Positions 6,916-16,716 are shown, numbered from the stretch's first letter. The stretch: DNA of 64,000 nucleotides from Chryseobacterium sp. 18061 (GCA_902706205.1 CACSKA010000006.1:248001-312000), one strand, 5' to 3'. Notes: a model not told the origin generated them from the letters alone. Numbers and translations are program-made.

Positions 6916-8877
6916 ATGCGCCTGCGAAACCATCATCTTGAACTCCTGAGCCCGGCCCGTGATGCCAGCATTGCCCGTGAAGCGATTCTTCATGGCGCGG
7001 ATGCGGTGTATATCGGCGGCCCTGGCTTTGGTGCCCGTCACAATGCCAGCAACAGCCTGAGCGACATCGCCGAGCTGGTGCCGTTTGCCCATCGCTATGG
7101 CGCAAAAATATTCGTGACGTTGAACACCATTCTTCATGATGATGAGCTGGAGCCTGCGCAAAAGCTGATCACCGACCTGTATCAGACCGGCGTGGATGCG
7201 CTGATTGTGCAGGACATGGGCGTTATGCAGCTCGATATCCCGCCGATTGAACTGCACGCCAGCACCCAGTGCGATATCCGTAGCGTTGAGAAAGCCAGGT
7301 TCCTGTCTGACGTTGGCTTCAGCCAAATCGTGCTGGCGCGTGAGCTGGACTTGCAGCAGATCAAAGCCATTCACGAAGCCACAGACGCTAACATCGAATT
7401 CTTCATTCACGGCGCGCTGTGCGTGGCGTATTCCGGCCAGTGCAACATTTCTCACGCCCATACCGGACGCAGCGCCAACCGTGGCGACTGCTCCCAGGCG
7501 TGCCGTCTGCCCTATACCCTGAAAGACGATCAGGGCCGCGTGGTGGCGTACGATAAACACCTGTTGTCGATGAAAGACAACGATCAGACTGCCAACCTGG
7601 CTGCGCTTATCGACGCGGGTGTGCGCTCCTTCAAGATTGAAGGGCGCTACAAAGATATGAGCTACGTGAAGAACATCACCGCGCACTATCGCCAGATGCT
7701 GGATGCGATCATCGAAGATCGTGGCGACCTGGCGCGGGCTTCCGCCGGGCGGACCGAGCATTTCTTCATTCCGTCGACCGACAAAACCTTTCACCGCGGT
7801 AGCACCGACTATTTCGTGAATGACCGTAAAGGTGATATCGGCGCCTTCGATTCTCCGAAATTTATCGGCTTGCCGGTGGGCGAAGTGCTGAAGGTCAGCA
7901 AAGAAAGTCTCGACGTCCAGGTGACCGAAGCGCTGGCGAACGGTGACGGCCTGAATGTGATGATTAAACGTGAAATAGTCGGTTTTCGCGCCAATACGGT
8001 TGAAAAAATCGGCGAAAATCGATATCGCGTGTGGCCGAACGAAATGCCTGCGGATCTGTATAAAGCGCGCCCGAATGCCGCGCTTAACCGTAACCTCGAC
8101 CATAACTGGTCTCAGGCATTGACCAAAACCTCCAGCGAACGCCGCATTGCGGTGGATATCGAACTTGGCGGCTGGCAGGAACAGCTGATCCTGACGCTGA
8201 CCAGCGAAGACGGCGTGACTGTGACCCATACGCTTGATGGCAATTTTGAAGAAGCGTCAAATGCCGAAAAAGCGATGAGCAATTTGCAGGACGGCGTGGC
8301 GAAACTCGGCCAGACCATTTACTATCCGCGCGACGTGCAGGTGAATCTGCCTGGCGCACTGTTTGTGCCTAACAGCCTGCTGAACCAGCTGCGTCGTGAA
8401 ACGGTGGAAATGCTCGACGCTGCGCGTCTGGCAGCGTATCAGCGCGGGAGCCGCAAAGCCGTTTCAACACCTGCGCCGGTGTACCCGGAAACGCATCTGT
8501 CGTTCTTAAGCAACGTTTACAACCATAAAGCGCGTGAGTTTTATCATCGCTATGGCGTGCAGTTGATTGACGCGGCCTATGAAGCACATGAAGAGAAGGG
8601 CGACGTGCCGGTGATGATCACCAAACACTGCCTGCGTTTTGCGTTTAACCTGTGTCCGAAACAGGCGAAGGGCAACATTAAGAGCTGGAAAGCCACGCCG
8701 ATGCAGCTGATCAACGGCGACGAAGTGCTGACCCTGAAATTTGACTGCCGTCCATGCGAAATGCATGTTATCGGCAAAATGAAAAATCACATCTTCAAGA
8801 TGCCCCATCCGGGCAGCATTGTGGCATCGGTCAGCCCGGATGAATTGATGAAGACCTTGCCGAAACGCAAAGGCTAG
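6916..8877 (+). CDS. rlhA: RlhA (YdcP), 23S rRNA 5-hydroxycytidine C2501 synthase
   Basis: The 653-residue U32-family protein is almost superimposable on E. coli RlhA, which hydroxylates C2501 of 23S rRNA together with iron and prephenate-dependent functions. The N-terminal TIM-barrel region holds LSPARDASIAREAILHGADA and YIGGPGFGARHNASNS. The family cysteine cluster is seen in GALCVAYSGQC, GDCSQACRLP and, near the C-terminus, CLRFAFNLCPKQ and FDCRPCEMHV. The chosen ATG at 6916 gives the E. coli length of 653 residues; a TTG seven codons upstream is unlikely. It is followed by a REP sequence. Confidence 0.95.
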   Translation: MRLRNHHLELLSPARDASIAREAILHGADAVYIGGPGFGARHNASNSLSDIAELVPFAHRYGAKIFVTLNTILHDDELEPAQKLITDLYQTGVDALIVQDMGVMQLDIPPIELHASTQCDIRSVEKARFLSDVGFSQIVLARELDLQQIKAIHEATDANIEFFIHGALCVAYSGQCNISHAHTGRSANRGDCSQACRLPYTLKDDQGRVVAYDKHLLSMKDNDQTANLAALIDAGVRSFKIEGRYKDMSYVKNITAHYRQMLDAIIEDRGDLARASAGRTEHFFIPSTDKTFHRGSTDYFVNDRKGDIGAFDSPKFIGLPVGEVLKVSKESLDVQVTEALANGDGLNVMIKREIVGFRANTVEKIGENRYRVWPNEMPADLYKARPNAALNRNLDHNWSQALTKTSSERRIAVDIELGGWQEQLILTLTSEDGVTVTHTLDGNFEEASNAEKAMSNLQDGVAKLGQTIYYPRDVQVNLPGALFVPNSLLNQLRRETVEMLDAARLAAYQRGSRKAVSTPAPVYPETHLSFLSNVYNHKAREFYHRYGVQLIDAAYEAHEEKGDVPVMITKHCLRFAFNLCPKQAKGNIKSWKATPMQLINGDEVLTLKFDCRPCEMHVIGKMKNHIFKMPHPGSIVASVSPDELMKTLPKRKG

Positions 8878-8909
8878 CGCCATCAGGCAACACATTTGAT
8901 ACGGATTCT

Positions 8910-8941
8910 GTAGGCCCGGCAAGCGTTAGCGCCGCCGGGCA
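8910..8941. repeat. REP sequence
   Basis: The palindromic unit with arms GTAGGCCCGGCAAGCG and the GC-rich GCCGCCGGGC is typical of REP/BIME elements of Enterobacter and Klebsiella relatives. It lies 33 bp after rlhA and may act as a transcript 3' end. Confidence 0.75.
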
Positions 8942-8947
8942 ATATAT

Positions 8948-9037
8948 TCAGGATTTAAAACCCGCCGCACTCATCAGCAGTCGAAAAAACATTCCTACCG
9001 CCGCCAGCGCCAGGTGGAAAGCATCAACACCAAACAT
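8948..9037 (-). CDS. Candidate small membrane protein (29 aa)
   Basis: This short minus-strand frame starts ATG at 9035-9037 with a GAGG box six bases upstream, and it stops at TGA 8948-8950. It encodes MFGVDAFHLALAAVGMFFRL plus nine residues ending AAGFKS, mostly one hydrophobic helix. The length, single helix and good ribosome site resemble other enterobacterial stress-type small proteins. E. coli carries yncJ in this interval, but this frame is not YncJ. It is not recognised, and function is unknown. It could also be chance. Confidence 0.4.
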   Translation of the reverse strand: MFGVDAFHLALAAVGMFFRLLMSAAGFKS

Positions 9038-9123
9038 GAACAACCTCGACATGAAACAGCGACCGCAGACTTGGTAAGGATTACGGCCCTGGCGTAGCAG
9101 AAACAGTCGAGGTTTATTTATCT

Positions 9124-9164
9124 ATAACAGTGAATAAAATAATGATATTTTTCATCACTGTTAT
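9124..9164. promoter_or_regulatory. Perfect 10-bp inverted repeat upstream of ydcR
   Basis: Arms ATAACAGTGA (9124-9133) and TCACTGTTAT (9155-9164) are exact inverse copies separated by 21 bp, so their centres are 31 bp (three turns) apart. The pair ends 22 bp before the ydcR start, a plausible site for autoregulation by the MocR-type YdcR. A second shorter inverted repeat (AACCTCGAC at 9042-9050, GTCGAGGTT at 9107-9115) lies upstream. Confidence 0.5.
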
Positions 9165-9186
9165 GAAAATGGCGGCAAAATCGACG

Positions 9187-10602
9187 ATGAAAAAATACCA
9201 GCGCCTGGCACAGCAAATAACCGAGCAGATTAGCCTTGGTGTATGGCAACCGGGGGATCGTCTGCCGTCCCTGCGCGAGCAGGTCACCATCAGCGGCATG
9301 AGCTTTATGACTGTCGGTCATGCTTATCAACTGCTGGAAAGCCAGGGTCGAATCATTGCCCGACCGCAGTCCGGTTATTACGTCGCACCGCGTCCGGTGA
9401 AACAGCTTAAGGCCACGCCGCCTGCACAGGTGATGCGCGATGAAGCGGTGGACATCAATACCTATATTTTTGGCGTTCTGCAGGCCAGCCGCGATGCGAC
9501 GGTGCTGCCATTTGCCTCGGCCTTTCCCGATCCGCATCTGTTTCCGCTCCGGCAGCTCAATCGTTCCCTGGCGCAAGTGAGTAAAACCGCCACTGCCATG
9601 AGCGTGATTGAAAATCTGCCGCCGGGGAATACCGAACTGCGTCACGCCATCGCACGGCGTTATGCCTTGCAGGGGATGAATATTTCACCGGATGAAATAG
9701 TGATCACCGCCGGTGCCCTGGAAGCGCTGAACCTCAGCCTACAGGCGGTGACGGAGCCAGGCGACTGGGTGATTGTAGAAAATCCCTGTTTCTATGGTGC
9801 GCTCCAGGCGCTGGAACGCTTGCGTTTAAAGGCGCTGTCGGTGGCGTCAGACGTGAAAGAGGGCATCGACATGGCAGCGCTGGAACAGGTGTTGAAAGAG
9901 TATCCGGTGAAAGCCTGTTGGCTGATGACCAACAGCCAGAATCCGCTGGGATTCACCTTAAGCCCGGAGAAAAAAGCGCAGCTGGTCGCGCTGCTCAGCG
10001 CACATAACGTGGTGCTGATTGAGGACGACGTGTACAGCGAACTGTGGTTTGGCCGCGATAAACCGCTTCCGGCGAAAGCCTGGGATCGCGATGATATGAC
10101 GCTGCACTGCAGTTCATTTTCAAAATGCCTGGTGCCTGGCTTTCGCATTGGCTGGGTGGCGGCGGGCAAACACGCGCAGCGCATCCAGCATTTGCAGCTG
10201 ATGAGCACGCTGTCGACCAGTTCGCCGATGCAAATGGCGCTGGTCGATTATCTCGGTACCAAGCGCTATGACGCCCATCTTCGCCGTCTGCGTCGTCAGT
10301 TGGCGGAGCGCAAGCATCAGGCGTGGCAGGCACTGCTGCGCCATTTACCCGCCGAAGTGAAAATCCACCATAATGACAGCGGCTACTTTTTATGGCTGGA
10401 ACTGCCCGCTGGTCTCGATGCCGGAGAGCTTGGCGCCCGGGCGCTGGCACACAAAATCAGCATCGCGCCGGGTAAAATGTTTTCGACCACCGACAGTTGG
10501 GCGTCGTTCTTCCGCTTTAACACCGCCTGGGGCTGGAGCGATCGCGAAGAGCAGGGCGTAAAAAAGCTCGGCCAGATTATTATCGAAATGCTTAACGAAT
10601 AG
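9187..10602 (+). CDS. ydcR: YdcR, MocR-family regulator (GntR HTH fused to aminotransferase fold)
   Basis: The 471-residue protein has a GntR winged helix (about 1-70: QQITEQISLGVWQPGDRLPS) joined to a fold-type I aminotransferase-like domain (about 110-465). The PLP-lysine motif SSFSKCLVPGFRIGW is intact, as are ENPCFYGALQAL and NSQNPLGFT. It matches E. coli YdcR throughout. MocR proteins sense PLP adducts and often control the neighbouring genes, here probably ydcSTUV-patD. The start at 9187 (MKKYQRLAQ) follows E. coli; a GTG frame from 9130 would add 19 residues across the inverted repeat. Confidence 0.93.
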   Translation: MKKYQRLAQQITEQISLGVWQPGDRLPSLREQVTISGMSFMTVGHAYQLLESQGRIIARPQSGYYVAPRPVKQLKATPPAQVMRDEAVDINTYIFGVLQASRDATVLPFASAFPDPHLFPLRQLNRSLAQVSKTATAMSVIENLPPGNTELRHAIARRYALQGMNISPDEIVITAGALEALNLSLQAVTEPGDWVIVENPCFYGALQALERLRLKALSVASDVKEGIDMAALEQVLKEYPVKACWLMTNSQNPLGFTLSPEKKAQLVALLSAHNVVLIEDDVYSELWFGRDKPLPAKAWDRDDMTLHCSSFSKCLVPGFRIGWVAAGKHAQRIQHLQLMSTLSTSSPMQMALVDYLGTKRYDAHLRRLRRQLAERKHQAWQALLRHLPAEVKIHHNDSGYFLWLELPAGLDAGELGARALAHKISIAPGKMFSTTDSWASFFRFNTAWGWSDREEQGVKKLGQIIIEMLNE

Positions 10603-10638
10603 CCATTCTTATTTCCTGAATATCTTTTTCTCGAAATG

Positions 10639-10687
10639 AAAATAACCCGACCAATAATTGAAAAATGACCGTCGGGTTATTTTTTTT
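10639..10687 (+). terminator. Intrinsic terminator of ydcR
   Basis: Arms AATAACCCGAC and GTCGGGTTATT pair around a 19-nt loop and run into a tract of eight T. It lies 40 bp after the ydcR stop. Confidence 0.85.
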
Positions 10688-10735
10688 ACGCGCCATAGGA
10701 AATACGCATACCTCACCTCATGCCTTAACACCTTG

Positions 10736-10743
10736 TCTATACT
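10736..10743 (+). promoter_or_regulatory. Putative sigmaS-type -10 element of the ydcS operon
   Basis: TCTATACT matches the RpoS-preferred extended -10 (C at -13, then TATACT). E. coli ydcS is known to be strongly RpoS-dependent. A start near 10750 would leave a leader of about 167 nt before ydcS. The rest of the 315-bp ydcR-ydcS gap shows no gene. Confidence 0.55.
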
Positions 10744-10916
10744 GGATTTAGTTAAGATATATCGCTGGATTTTCAGCGTAATGCGCCCTTTGTCACAACC
10801 TGGTGAAAATTCCCGGTGCAGGCAGGTCGCCGTGCATTCCGCCGTCTACGGTTATTAGGGGACATATTTTTACGGCACGGCTGCCGCCTGATTAATTCCG
10901 ACAGGAGTAATACACG

Positions 10917-12062
10917 ATGAGCAAACAATTTGCCCGCAGCAGCCTGTGCGCGCTGGGTATGACTATCATGACAGCACACGCCGCCGAACCACCGACCACG
11001 CTGGGTAAAGCTGAAGGTCGCCTCGATATTATTGCCTGGCCAGGCTACGTCGAACGCGGCCAGAGCGATAAAAACTACGACTGGGTGACTCAGTTTGAAA
11101 AAGACACCGGCTGCGCGGTAAACGTCAAAACCGCCGCCACCTCTGACGAAATGGTCAGCCTGATGGCCAAAGGCGGTTATGACCTGGTCACCGCATCGGG
11201 CGATGCCTCACTGCGTCTGATCATGGGCAAACGCGTTCAGCCGATTAACACCGCGCTCATCCCTAACTGGAAAACCCTCGATCCGCGCCTGGAAAAAGGT
11301 GCCTGGTTTAACGTTGGTGGAAAAGTATATGGCACGCCGTATCAGTGGGGTCCGAACCTGCTGATGTACAACACCAAAACGTTCCCGACGCCGCCGGATA
11401 GCTGGAAAGTGGTATTCGTCGAACAAAATCTGCCGGACGGAAAAACCAACAAAGGACGCGTACAGGCTTATGACGGCCCGATTTACATCGCTGATGCCGC
11501 GCTGTTCGTGAAGGCCACCCAGCCGCAGCTCGGCATTTCTGACCCCTATCAGCTCACCGAAACCCAGTACGCCGCAGTGCTGAAAGTGTTGCGCGATCAG
11601 CATGGATTGATCCACCGCTACTGGCACGATGCCACCGTGCAAATGAGCGACTTCAAAAACGAGGGCGTGGTGGCGTCGAGTTCCTGGCCATATCAAGCCA
11701 ATGGTCTGAAAGCGGATAACCAGCCGATTGCGACCGTGTTCCCGAAGGAGGGTGTCACCGGCTGGGCTGACACCACCATGCTGCACGCGGAAGCCAAACA
11801 CCCGGTGTGCGCTTATAAATGGATGAACTGGTCGCTGGAGCCAAAAGTACAGGGCGATGTTTCCGCCTGGTTCGGCTCTCTGCCGGTGGTACCGGAAGGG
11901 TGTAAAGCCAGTACGTTGCTCGGCGAAAAAGGCTGTGAAACGAACGGCTACACCTTCTTCGACAAAATCGCATTCTGGAAAACACCTATCGCCGAAGGCG
12001 GTAAGTACGTGCCTTACAGCCGCTGGACGCAAGATTACATCGCCATTATGGGTGGTCGTTAA
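10917..12062 (+). CDS. ydcS: YdcS, periplasmic polyamine-type ABC solute-binding protein
   Basis: The 381-residue protein belongs to the PotD/PotF class. Its signal peptide (MSKQFARSSLCALGMTIMTA, cut near AHA/AE) is nearly identical to that of E. coli YdcS. The mature part opens with GRLDIIAWPGYVERGQSDKN. In E. coli the ydcSTUV system is linked to putrescine uptake, and YdcS has also been reported to have polyhydroxybutyrate synthase activity. It is the first gene of the operon ydcS-T-U-V-patD, with AGGAG nine bases before the ATG. Expression is probably raised in stationary phase through the sigmaS-like promoter. Confidence 0.95.
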   Translation: MSKQFARSSLCALGMTIMTAHAAEPPTTLGKAEGRLDIIAWPGYVERGQSDKNYDWVTQFEKDTGCAVNVKTAATSDEMVSLMAKGGYDLVTASGDASLRLIMGKRVQPINTALIPNWKTLDPRLEKGAWFNVGGKVYGTPYQWGPNLLMYNTKTFPTPPDSWKVVFVEQNLPDGKTNKGRVQAYDGPIYIADAALFVKATQPQLGISDPYQLTETQYAAVLKVLRDQHGLIHRYWHDATVQMSDFKNEGVVASSSWPYQANGLKADNQPIATVFPKEGVTGWADTTMLHAEAKHPVCAYKWMNWSLEPKVQGDVSAWFGSLPVVPEGCKASTLLGEKGCETNGYTFFDKIAFWKTPIAEGGKYVPYSRWTQDYIAIMGGR

Positions 12063-12079
12063 CGCCCGGGAGTTTGAAC

Positions 12080-13093
12080 ATGACGTACGCAGTTGAATTT
12101 CAGGATGTCTCGCGACTGTACGGTGATGTTCGTGCGGTGGATGGCGTCAGTATCGCCATCGAAGATGGGGAGTTTTTTTCAATGCTGGGGCCGTCAGGCT
12201 CCGGCAAAACCACCTGCCTGCGACTGATCGCCGGGTTCGAACAGCTTTCCGGCGGCGCCATCAAAATCTTCGGTCAAGAAGCCAGCGTTCTGCCGCCGTG
12301 GCAGCGCGACGTCAACACCGTATTTCAGGACTACGCGCTGTTTCCACACATGTCGATTCTCGATAACGTTGCCTACGGGCTGATGGTAAAAGGCATCGGC
12401 AAAAAACAGCGTCATACGATGGCGCAGGAAGCGCTGGAAAAAGTGGCGCTCGGTTTTGTGCATACGCGTAAACCGTCGCAGCTTTCCGGTGGCCAGCGTC
12501 AGCGCGTGGCGATTGCCCGGGCGCTGGTCAATCAGCCACGCGTGCTTCTGCTCGATGAACCGCTGGGCGCGCTGGATCTCAAACTGCGCGAACAGATGCA
12601 GTTCGAACTGAAAAAACTGCAACAGGATTTGGGTATCACCTTTATTTTCGTCACCCACGATCAGGGCGAAGCGCTGTCGATGTCTGATCGCGTGGCGGTA
12701 TTTAACAACGGCCGTATTGAGCAGGTCGACACGCCGCGCGAGCTGTACCTGCGCCCGCGCACGCCATTCGTCGCCAGTTTTGTCGGCACGTCAAACGTGT
12801 TTGATTCCGCGCAAACGTTGAAATTGTGCGGCATGACCGGGCAATGGTCGCTGCGCCCGGAGCATATCCGTCTTGATACGGGCGGCGATATTCAGGTCAA
12901 CGGCGTGGTGCAGGCGGTGCAGTATCAGGGGGCGGCGACACGCTATGAAATTCGGTTATCCGGTGGTGAAAAGCTGCTGGTGAGTCAAGGGAATTTCACC
13001 GGTGGCAGCGTGCCAGAAGGCCCGGCACCGGGCCAGAACGTACTGGCGTCGTGGTCGCGGGAGGCCATGGTCCCGCTGGATGGAGGGAGGTGA
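12080..13093 (+). CDS. ydcT: YdcT, ABC transporter ATP-binding protein
   Basis: The 337-residue ATPase is of the PotA type. Walker A is GPSGSGKTT (about residues 36-44), the Q-loop sits in FQDYALFPHMS, the signature is LSGGQRQRVAIARAL, Walker B is RVLLLDEP, and the switch is FVTHD. A C-terminal TOBE-like regulatory domain follows (about 240-337). The start at 12080 (MTYAVEF) matches E. coli; a TTG two codons earlier is unlikely. It powers the YdcUV channel. Confidence 0.95.
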   Translation: MTYAVEFQDVSRLYGDVRAVDGVSIAIEDGEFFSMLGPSGSGKTTCLRLIAGFEQLSGGAIKIFGQEASVLPPWQRDVNTVFQDYALFPHMSILDNVAYGLMVKGIGKKQRHTMAQEALEKVALGFVHTRKPSQLSGGQRQRVAIARALVNQPRVLLLDEPLGALDLKLREQMQFELKKLQQDLGITFIFVTHDQGEALSMSDRVAVFNNGRIEQVDTPRELYLRPRTPFVASFVGTSNVFDSAQTLKLCGMTGQWSLRPEHIRLDTGGDIQVNGVVQAVQYQGAATRYEIRLSGGEKLLVSQGNFTGGSVPEGPAPGQNVLASWSREAMVPLDGGR

Positions 13094-13094
13094 G

Positions 13095-14036
13095 ATGACC
13101 ATGAGTATTGCCCCGTTACCTTCCGCCAACCGCGCCAGGCGGGTGTCAGGTTTGTTCTGGCGAAAACCGTCGCTGGCACTGTTTTTGCTACTTCTCGGGC
13201 CGCTGATGTGGTTCGGCGTGGTGTATCTCGGTTCGCTGTTGACACTGTTGTGGCAGGGTTTCTACACCTTTGACGACTTCACCATGTCGGTAACGCCGGA
13301 CCTGACTCTCGCCAATCTTAAAGCACTGTTTAACCCGGCCAACTACGACATCATCGTGCGTACGCTGGTGATGGCGATTTCCGTGACTATCGCCAGCGCT
13401 ATTCTGGCGTTTCCGATGGCGTGGTATATGGCGCGCTACACCCGTGGCAAATGGAAAGCTTTCTTTTACATCGCGGTGATGCTGCCGATGTGGGCGAGTT
13501 ACATCGTCAAAGCCTACGCCTGGACGCTGCTGCTGGCGAAAGACGGCGTGGCGCAGTGGTTTCTTGGTCACATGGGGCTGGAAGGGCTGCTCAACGAATT
13601 TCTGCTGCTGCCCGCAGCCGGCGGCAACACGCTGTCGACGTCGGGCTTTGGCCGCTTTCTGGTGTTCGTCTACATTTGGCTACCGTTCATGATCTTACCG
13701 GTTCAGGCCGCGCTCGAGCGTTTGCCGCCGTCGCTGTTACAGGCATCGGCGGATTTAGGGGCCTATCCGCGCCAGACGTTCCGTTATGTGGTTTTACCGC
13801 TGGCGATTCCGGGGATCGCGGCGGGGTCTATTTTTACCTTCTCGCTGACGCTCGGTGATTTCATCGTGCCGCAGCTGGTCGGCCCTCCGGGGTATTTCAT
13901 CGGCAATATGGTTTACGCGCAGCAGGGGGCGATCGGCAACATGCCAATGGCGGCGGCATTCACCATCGTGCCGATTGTGTTAATTGCCCTCTATCTGGCG
14001 TTCGTGAAACGTCTGGGAGCATTCGATGCACTCTGA
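13095..14036 (+). CDS. ydcU: YdcU, ABC transporter permease
   Basis: The 313-residue protein has six membrane segments of the PotB type. Its cytoplasmic ATPase-contacting loop (EAA motif) is near 225-245 ([19 protein letters not shown]). The ATG lies one base after the ydcT stop codon, and its ribosome site GGAGGGAGG sits inside ydcT, so translation is coupled. The length equals E. coli YdcU; the longer frame from 13002 overlaps ydcT and is rejected. The end overlaps ydcV by 11 bases. Confidence 0.94.
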   Translation: MTMSIAPLPSANRARRVSGLFWRKPSLALFLLLLGPLMWFGVVYLGSLLTLLWQGFYTFDDFTMSVTPDLTLANLKALFNPANYDIIVRTLVMAISVTIASAILAFPMAWYMARYTRGKWKAFFYIAVMLPMWASYIVKAYAWTLLLAKDGVAQWFLGHMGLEGLLNEFLLLPAAGGNTLSTSGFGRFLVFVYIWLPFMILPVQAALERLPPSLLQASADLGAYPRQTFRYVVLPLAIPGIAAGSIFTFSLTLGDFIVPQLVGPPGYFIGNMVYAQQGAIGNMPMAAAFTIVPIVLIALYLAFVKRLGAFDAL

Positions 14037-14832
14037 AAGAGCACCGTGGTTCCTGAAACTGGCGGCCTGGGGCGGGGTTATCTTCCTGCATTTCCCACTC
14101 GCCATCATCGCCATCTATGCTTTCAATACGGAAGATGCTGCGTTTAGCTTTCCACCGAAGGGTCTGACGCTGCACTGGTTCAGCGTGGCAGCAGGACGTG
14201 GGGATATTCTTGAGGCAGTGACGTTGTCACTTCAAATCGCCGCACTCTCAACAACCATTGCGCTGGTGCTTGGCACGCTTGCTGCAGCGGCGTTATGGCG
14301 CAGTGAGTTTTTCGGCAAAAACGCCATTTCGCTGCTGCTGTTATTACCGATTGCGCTGCCGGGGATCATCACCGGGCTGGCGCTGTTGACGGCATTCAAG
14401 GCCATCAACCTTGAACCGGGTTTTTTAACGATTGTCATTGGGCATGCCACGTTTTGCGTTGTGGTGGTCTTTAACAACGTGATCGCACGCTTTCGCCGCA
14501 CTTCATGGAGTCTGGTGGAAGCGTCGATGGATTTAGGTGCAAGCACCTGGCAAACCTTCCGCTACGTCGTGCTGCCGAATCTCGGTTCGGCGCTGCTGGC
14601 GGGGGGAATGTTGGCGTTTGCGCTGTCGTTTGATGAAATCATTGTCACCACATTTACCGCAGGCCACGAGCGCACACTACCGCTGTGGCTGTTGAACCAG
14701 TTAGGCCGACCGCGCGATGTGCCGGTGACTAACGTGGTCGCGCTGCTGGTGATGCTGGTAACGATGCTTCCGATTTTGGGTGCCTGGTGGCTGACCCGCG
14801 ACGGCGAAACGGTCGCCGGTAGCGGTAAATAA
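14026..14832 (+). CDS. ydcV: YdcV, ABC transporter permease
   Basis: The 268-residue protein is the PotC-type second permease. It has six membrane segments and an EAA loop [20 protein letters not shown]. It opens [18 protein letters not shown], close to E. coli YdcV. The start lies within the last codons of ydcU, giving an 11-base overlap. With YdcU it forms the channel for the YdcS ligand. Only 21 bases separate it from patD. Confidence 0.94.
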   Translation: MHSERAPWFLKLAAWGGVIFLHFPLAIIAIYAFNTEDAAFSFPPKGLTLHWFSVAAGRGDILEAVTLSLQIAALSTTIALVLGTLAAAALWRSEFFGKNAISLLLLLPIALPGIITGLALLTAFKAINLEPGFLTIVIGHATFCVVVVFNNVIARFRRTSWSLVEASMDLGASTWQTFRYVVLPNLGSALLAGGMLAFALSFDEIIVTTFTAGHERTLPLWLLNQLGRPRDVPVTNVVALLVMLVTMLPILGAWWLTRDGETVAGSGK

Positions 14833-14853
14833 TTGAAAAGTACGGAGCGGGAT

Positions 14854-16278
14854 ATGCAACACAACTTATTGATTAACGGTGAACTGATCGCTGGCGCAGG
14901 GGAAATGCAGCCAGTATATAACCCGGCGACGGGAGAAATCATTCTGGAAATTGCCGAAGCCACGGCGGCGCAGGTCGATGACGCAGTGCAGGCCGCCGAT
15001 CGGGCATTTTGCCAATGGGGCCAGACCACACCGAAAGCACGCGCCGAATGCCTGTTGAAACTGGCGGATGTGATTGAACAAAACGCCGAAGATTTGGCGA
15101 AACTAGAATCCCTCAACTGCGGCAAACCGCTGCACTGTGTTATCAACGATGAACTGCCTGCGGTAGTCGACGTGTTCCGATTCTTTGCGGGTGCGGCGCG
15201 TTGCCTGAACGGACTGGCGGCGGGTGAATATCTGGAAGGGCACACCTCGATGATCCGCCGTGACCCGGTGGGCGTAGTGGCCTCAATCGCGCCGTGGAAC
15301 TATCCGCTGATGATGGCGGCGTGGAAACTCGCTCCGGCGCTGGCGGCGGGTAACTGCGTCGTTATCAAACCGTCCGAAATTACACCGCTGACGGCGCTGA
15401 AACTGGCGGAACTGGCGAAAGATATCTTCCCGGCGGGCGTGATTAATGTGCTGTTTGGGCGTGGCAAAACCGTCGGCGACCCACTGACCGGCCACGAAAA
15501 AGTCCGCATGGTATCGCTCACCGGATCCATCGCCACCGGCGAGCACATCATTTCCCACACTGCACCGTCAATCAAACGCACCCATATGGAGCTGGGCGGC
15601 AAAGCGCCGGTTATCGTGTTTGACGATGCGGATCTGGATTCGGTAGTGGACGGCGTGCGGACCTTCGGTTTTTACAACGCCGGACAGGACTGCACCGCCG
15701 CATGTCGACTGTACGTGCAGAAGGGCGTTTATGCCGCACTGGTCGAAAAACTCGGCGCGGCAGTTTCCACACTGAAAATGGGTTGTCCGAACGATGAGTC
15801 CACTGAACTCGGACCGTTGAGTTCTAAAGCACATCTGGATCGCGTCAGCCAGGCGGTGGAAGACGCCCGAGGCCTGAGCCACATCAAAGTAGTGACCGGC
15901 GGCGAAAAAGCACCAGGCAAAGGTTATCACTTCCAGCCGACCGTGCTGGCGGGTGCGAAGCAGGAAGACGACATCGTGCAACGCGAGGTGTTCGGCCCGG
16001 TGGTCAGCGTCACCGAGTTTGACAATGAAGAACAAGTGCTGGGCTGGGCCAACGATTCACAATATGGCCTGGCATCATCAGTATGGACTAAAGACGTGGG
16101 CCGCGCGCACCGAATGAGCGCGCGCCTGCAATACGGCTGCACCTGGGTTAACACCCACTTTATGCTGGTCAGCGAAATGCCACACGGCGGCCAAAAACTG
16201 TCGGGCTACGGCAAAGATATGTCGGTTTACGGGCTAGAGGATTACACCGTGGTTCGGCATGTGATGATAAAACACTAA
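14854..16278 (+). CDS. patD: PatD (YdcW), gamma-aminobutyraldehyde dehydrogenase
   Basis: The 474-residue NAD-dependent aldehyde dehydrogenase oxidises 4-aminobutanal to GABA in putrescine breakdown. Catalytic parts are present: [12 protein letters not shown], the FTGS-like SLTGSIATG, the glutamate in [10 protein letters not shown] (about residue 246) and the cysteine in GQDCTAACR (about 280). The chosen ATG at 14854 follows CGGAGCGG and gives the E. coli length. The last 15 bases, including the stop codon, are repeated at 23352-23366 and serve as the attachment site of the downstream prophage remnant, so the gene is left intact by the insertion. Confidence 0.95.
   Translation: MQHNLLINGELIAGAGEMQPVYNPATGEIILEIAEATAAQVDDAVQAADRAFCQWGQTTPKARAECLLKLADVIEQNAEDLAKLESLNCGKPLHCVINDELPAVVDVFRFFAGAARCLNGLAAGEYLEGHTSMIRRDPVGVVASIAPWNYPLMMAAWKLAPALAAGNCVVIKPSEITPLTALKLAELAKDIFPAGVINVLFGRGKTVGDPLTGHEKVRMVSLTGSIATGEHIISHTAPSIKRTHMELGGKAPVIVFDDADLDSVVDGVRTFGFYNAGQDCTAACRLYVQKGVYAALVEKLGAAVSTLKMGCPNDESTELGPLSSKAHLDRVSQAVEDARGLSHIKVVTGGEKAPGKGYHFQPTVLAGAKQEDDIVQREVFGPVVSVTEFDNEEQVLGWANDSQYGLASSVWTKDVGRAHRMSARLQYGCTWVNTHFMLVSEMPHGGQKLSGYGKDMSVYGLEDYTVVRHVMIKH
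16264..16278. repeat. Left attachment repeat (attL), 15 bp
   Basis: The 15 bases ATGATAAAACACTAA are the last 15 of patD and recur exactly at 23352-23366. An integrase remnant begins 31 bp inside. Site-specific insertion into a gene's 3' end with regeneration of that end is usual for tyrosine-recombinase phages. Confidence 0.8.
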
Positions 16279-16309
16279 GATGTGATTAAGTGGCTGAAAT
16301 ATATATTTA

Positions 16310-16519
16310 TTATATTCCAGCCGCTTTCTTCTGGGGCATCTGTGGGGCATTGAAGTCAAAATTGTTATTTAGCAGGGCTGCCTGATCACCGTTTTGCTCG
16401 GACATCCACTTCCCGTAAACATTGAAAACCATCTGCGCATTTGTATGGCCCATCTGATTAGCTATGAAGCTAGGGTTAGCGCCGGCGCTCAAGGCCCAGC
16501 ATGCAAAAGTATGACTTTC
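16310..16519 (-). pseudogene. Phage integrase, C-terminal remnant
   Basis: Seventy codons of a tyrosine recombinase survive: SHTFACWALSAGANPSFIAN, then QMGHTNAQMVFNVYGKWM. The last piece includes the catalytic tyrosine region (VYGKW). The frame is closed upstream by TAG at 16520-16522, where the expected QTRH box is disrupted by a few extra bases, so the catalytic arginine context is lost. It ends 31 bp from the left attachment repeat. Not functional. Confidence 0.85.
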
Positions 16520-16596
16520 CTATGTCTGATCCCAGCTCGCTTTAAGAGGTGGTTCCATGATGCTGCTATATTGGCCATTGGTTGAAAAGTCTGGAG

Positions 16597-16716
16597 GGCC
16601 GGCGAGGTTTTGTGAAAACCACCACAGCTTTAGCGAATAAACTGACCCGGCTCATCTGGCGCATACTAACTGATAACGTTGATTTTAATATGAACAAGGA
16701 TTTTGCAGTGAATTAA
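16597..16716 (+). pseudogene. Transposase C-terminal remnant, IS110-type
   Basis: Thirty-nine codons read GRRGFVKTTTALANKLTRLI, then WRILTDNVDF and a short tail before TAA. The pattern of alanine-asparagine-lysine followed by W(R/A)IL resembles the C-terminus of IS110/IS1111-family transposases. No start and no inverted repeats are seen. The family assignment is from memory and moderately sure. Confidence 0.5.

Noticed and set aside
6868..8229. A 453-codon minus-strand open frame across rlhA
   Set aside because: It lies wholly antisense to the clearly conserved rlhA, has a histidine/arginine-rich composition typical of shadow frames in high-GC codon patterns, and has no family features.
11208..12032. 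274-codon minus-strand frame in ydcS
   Set aside because: It is fully antisense to ydcS, with no recognisable domain.
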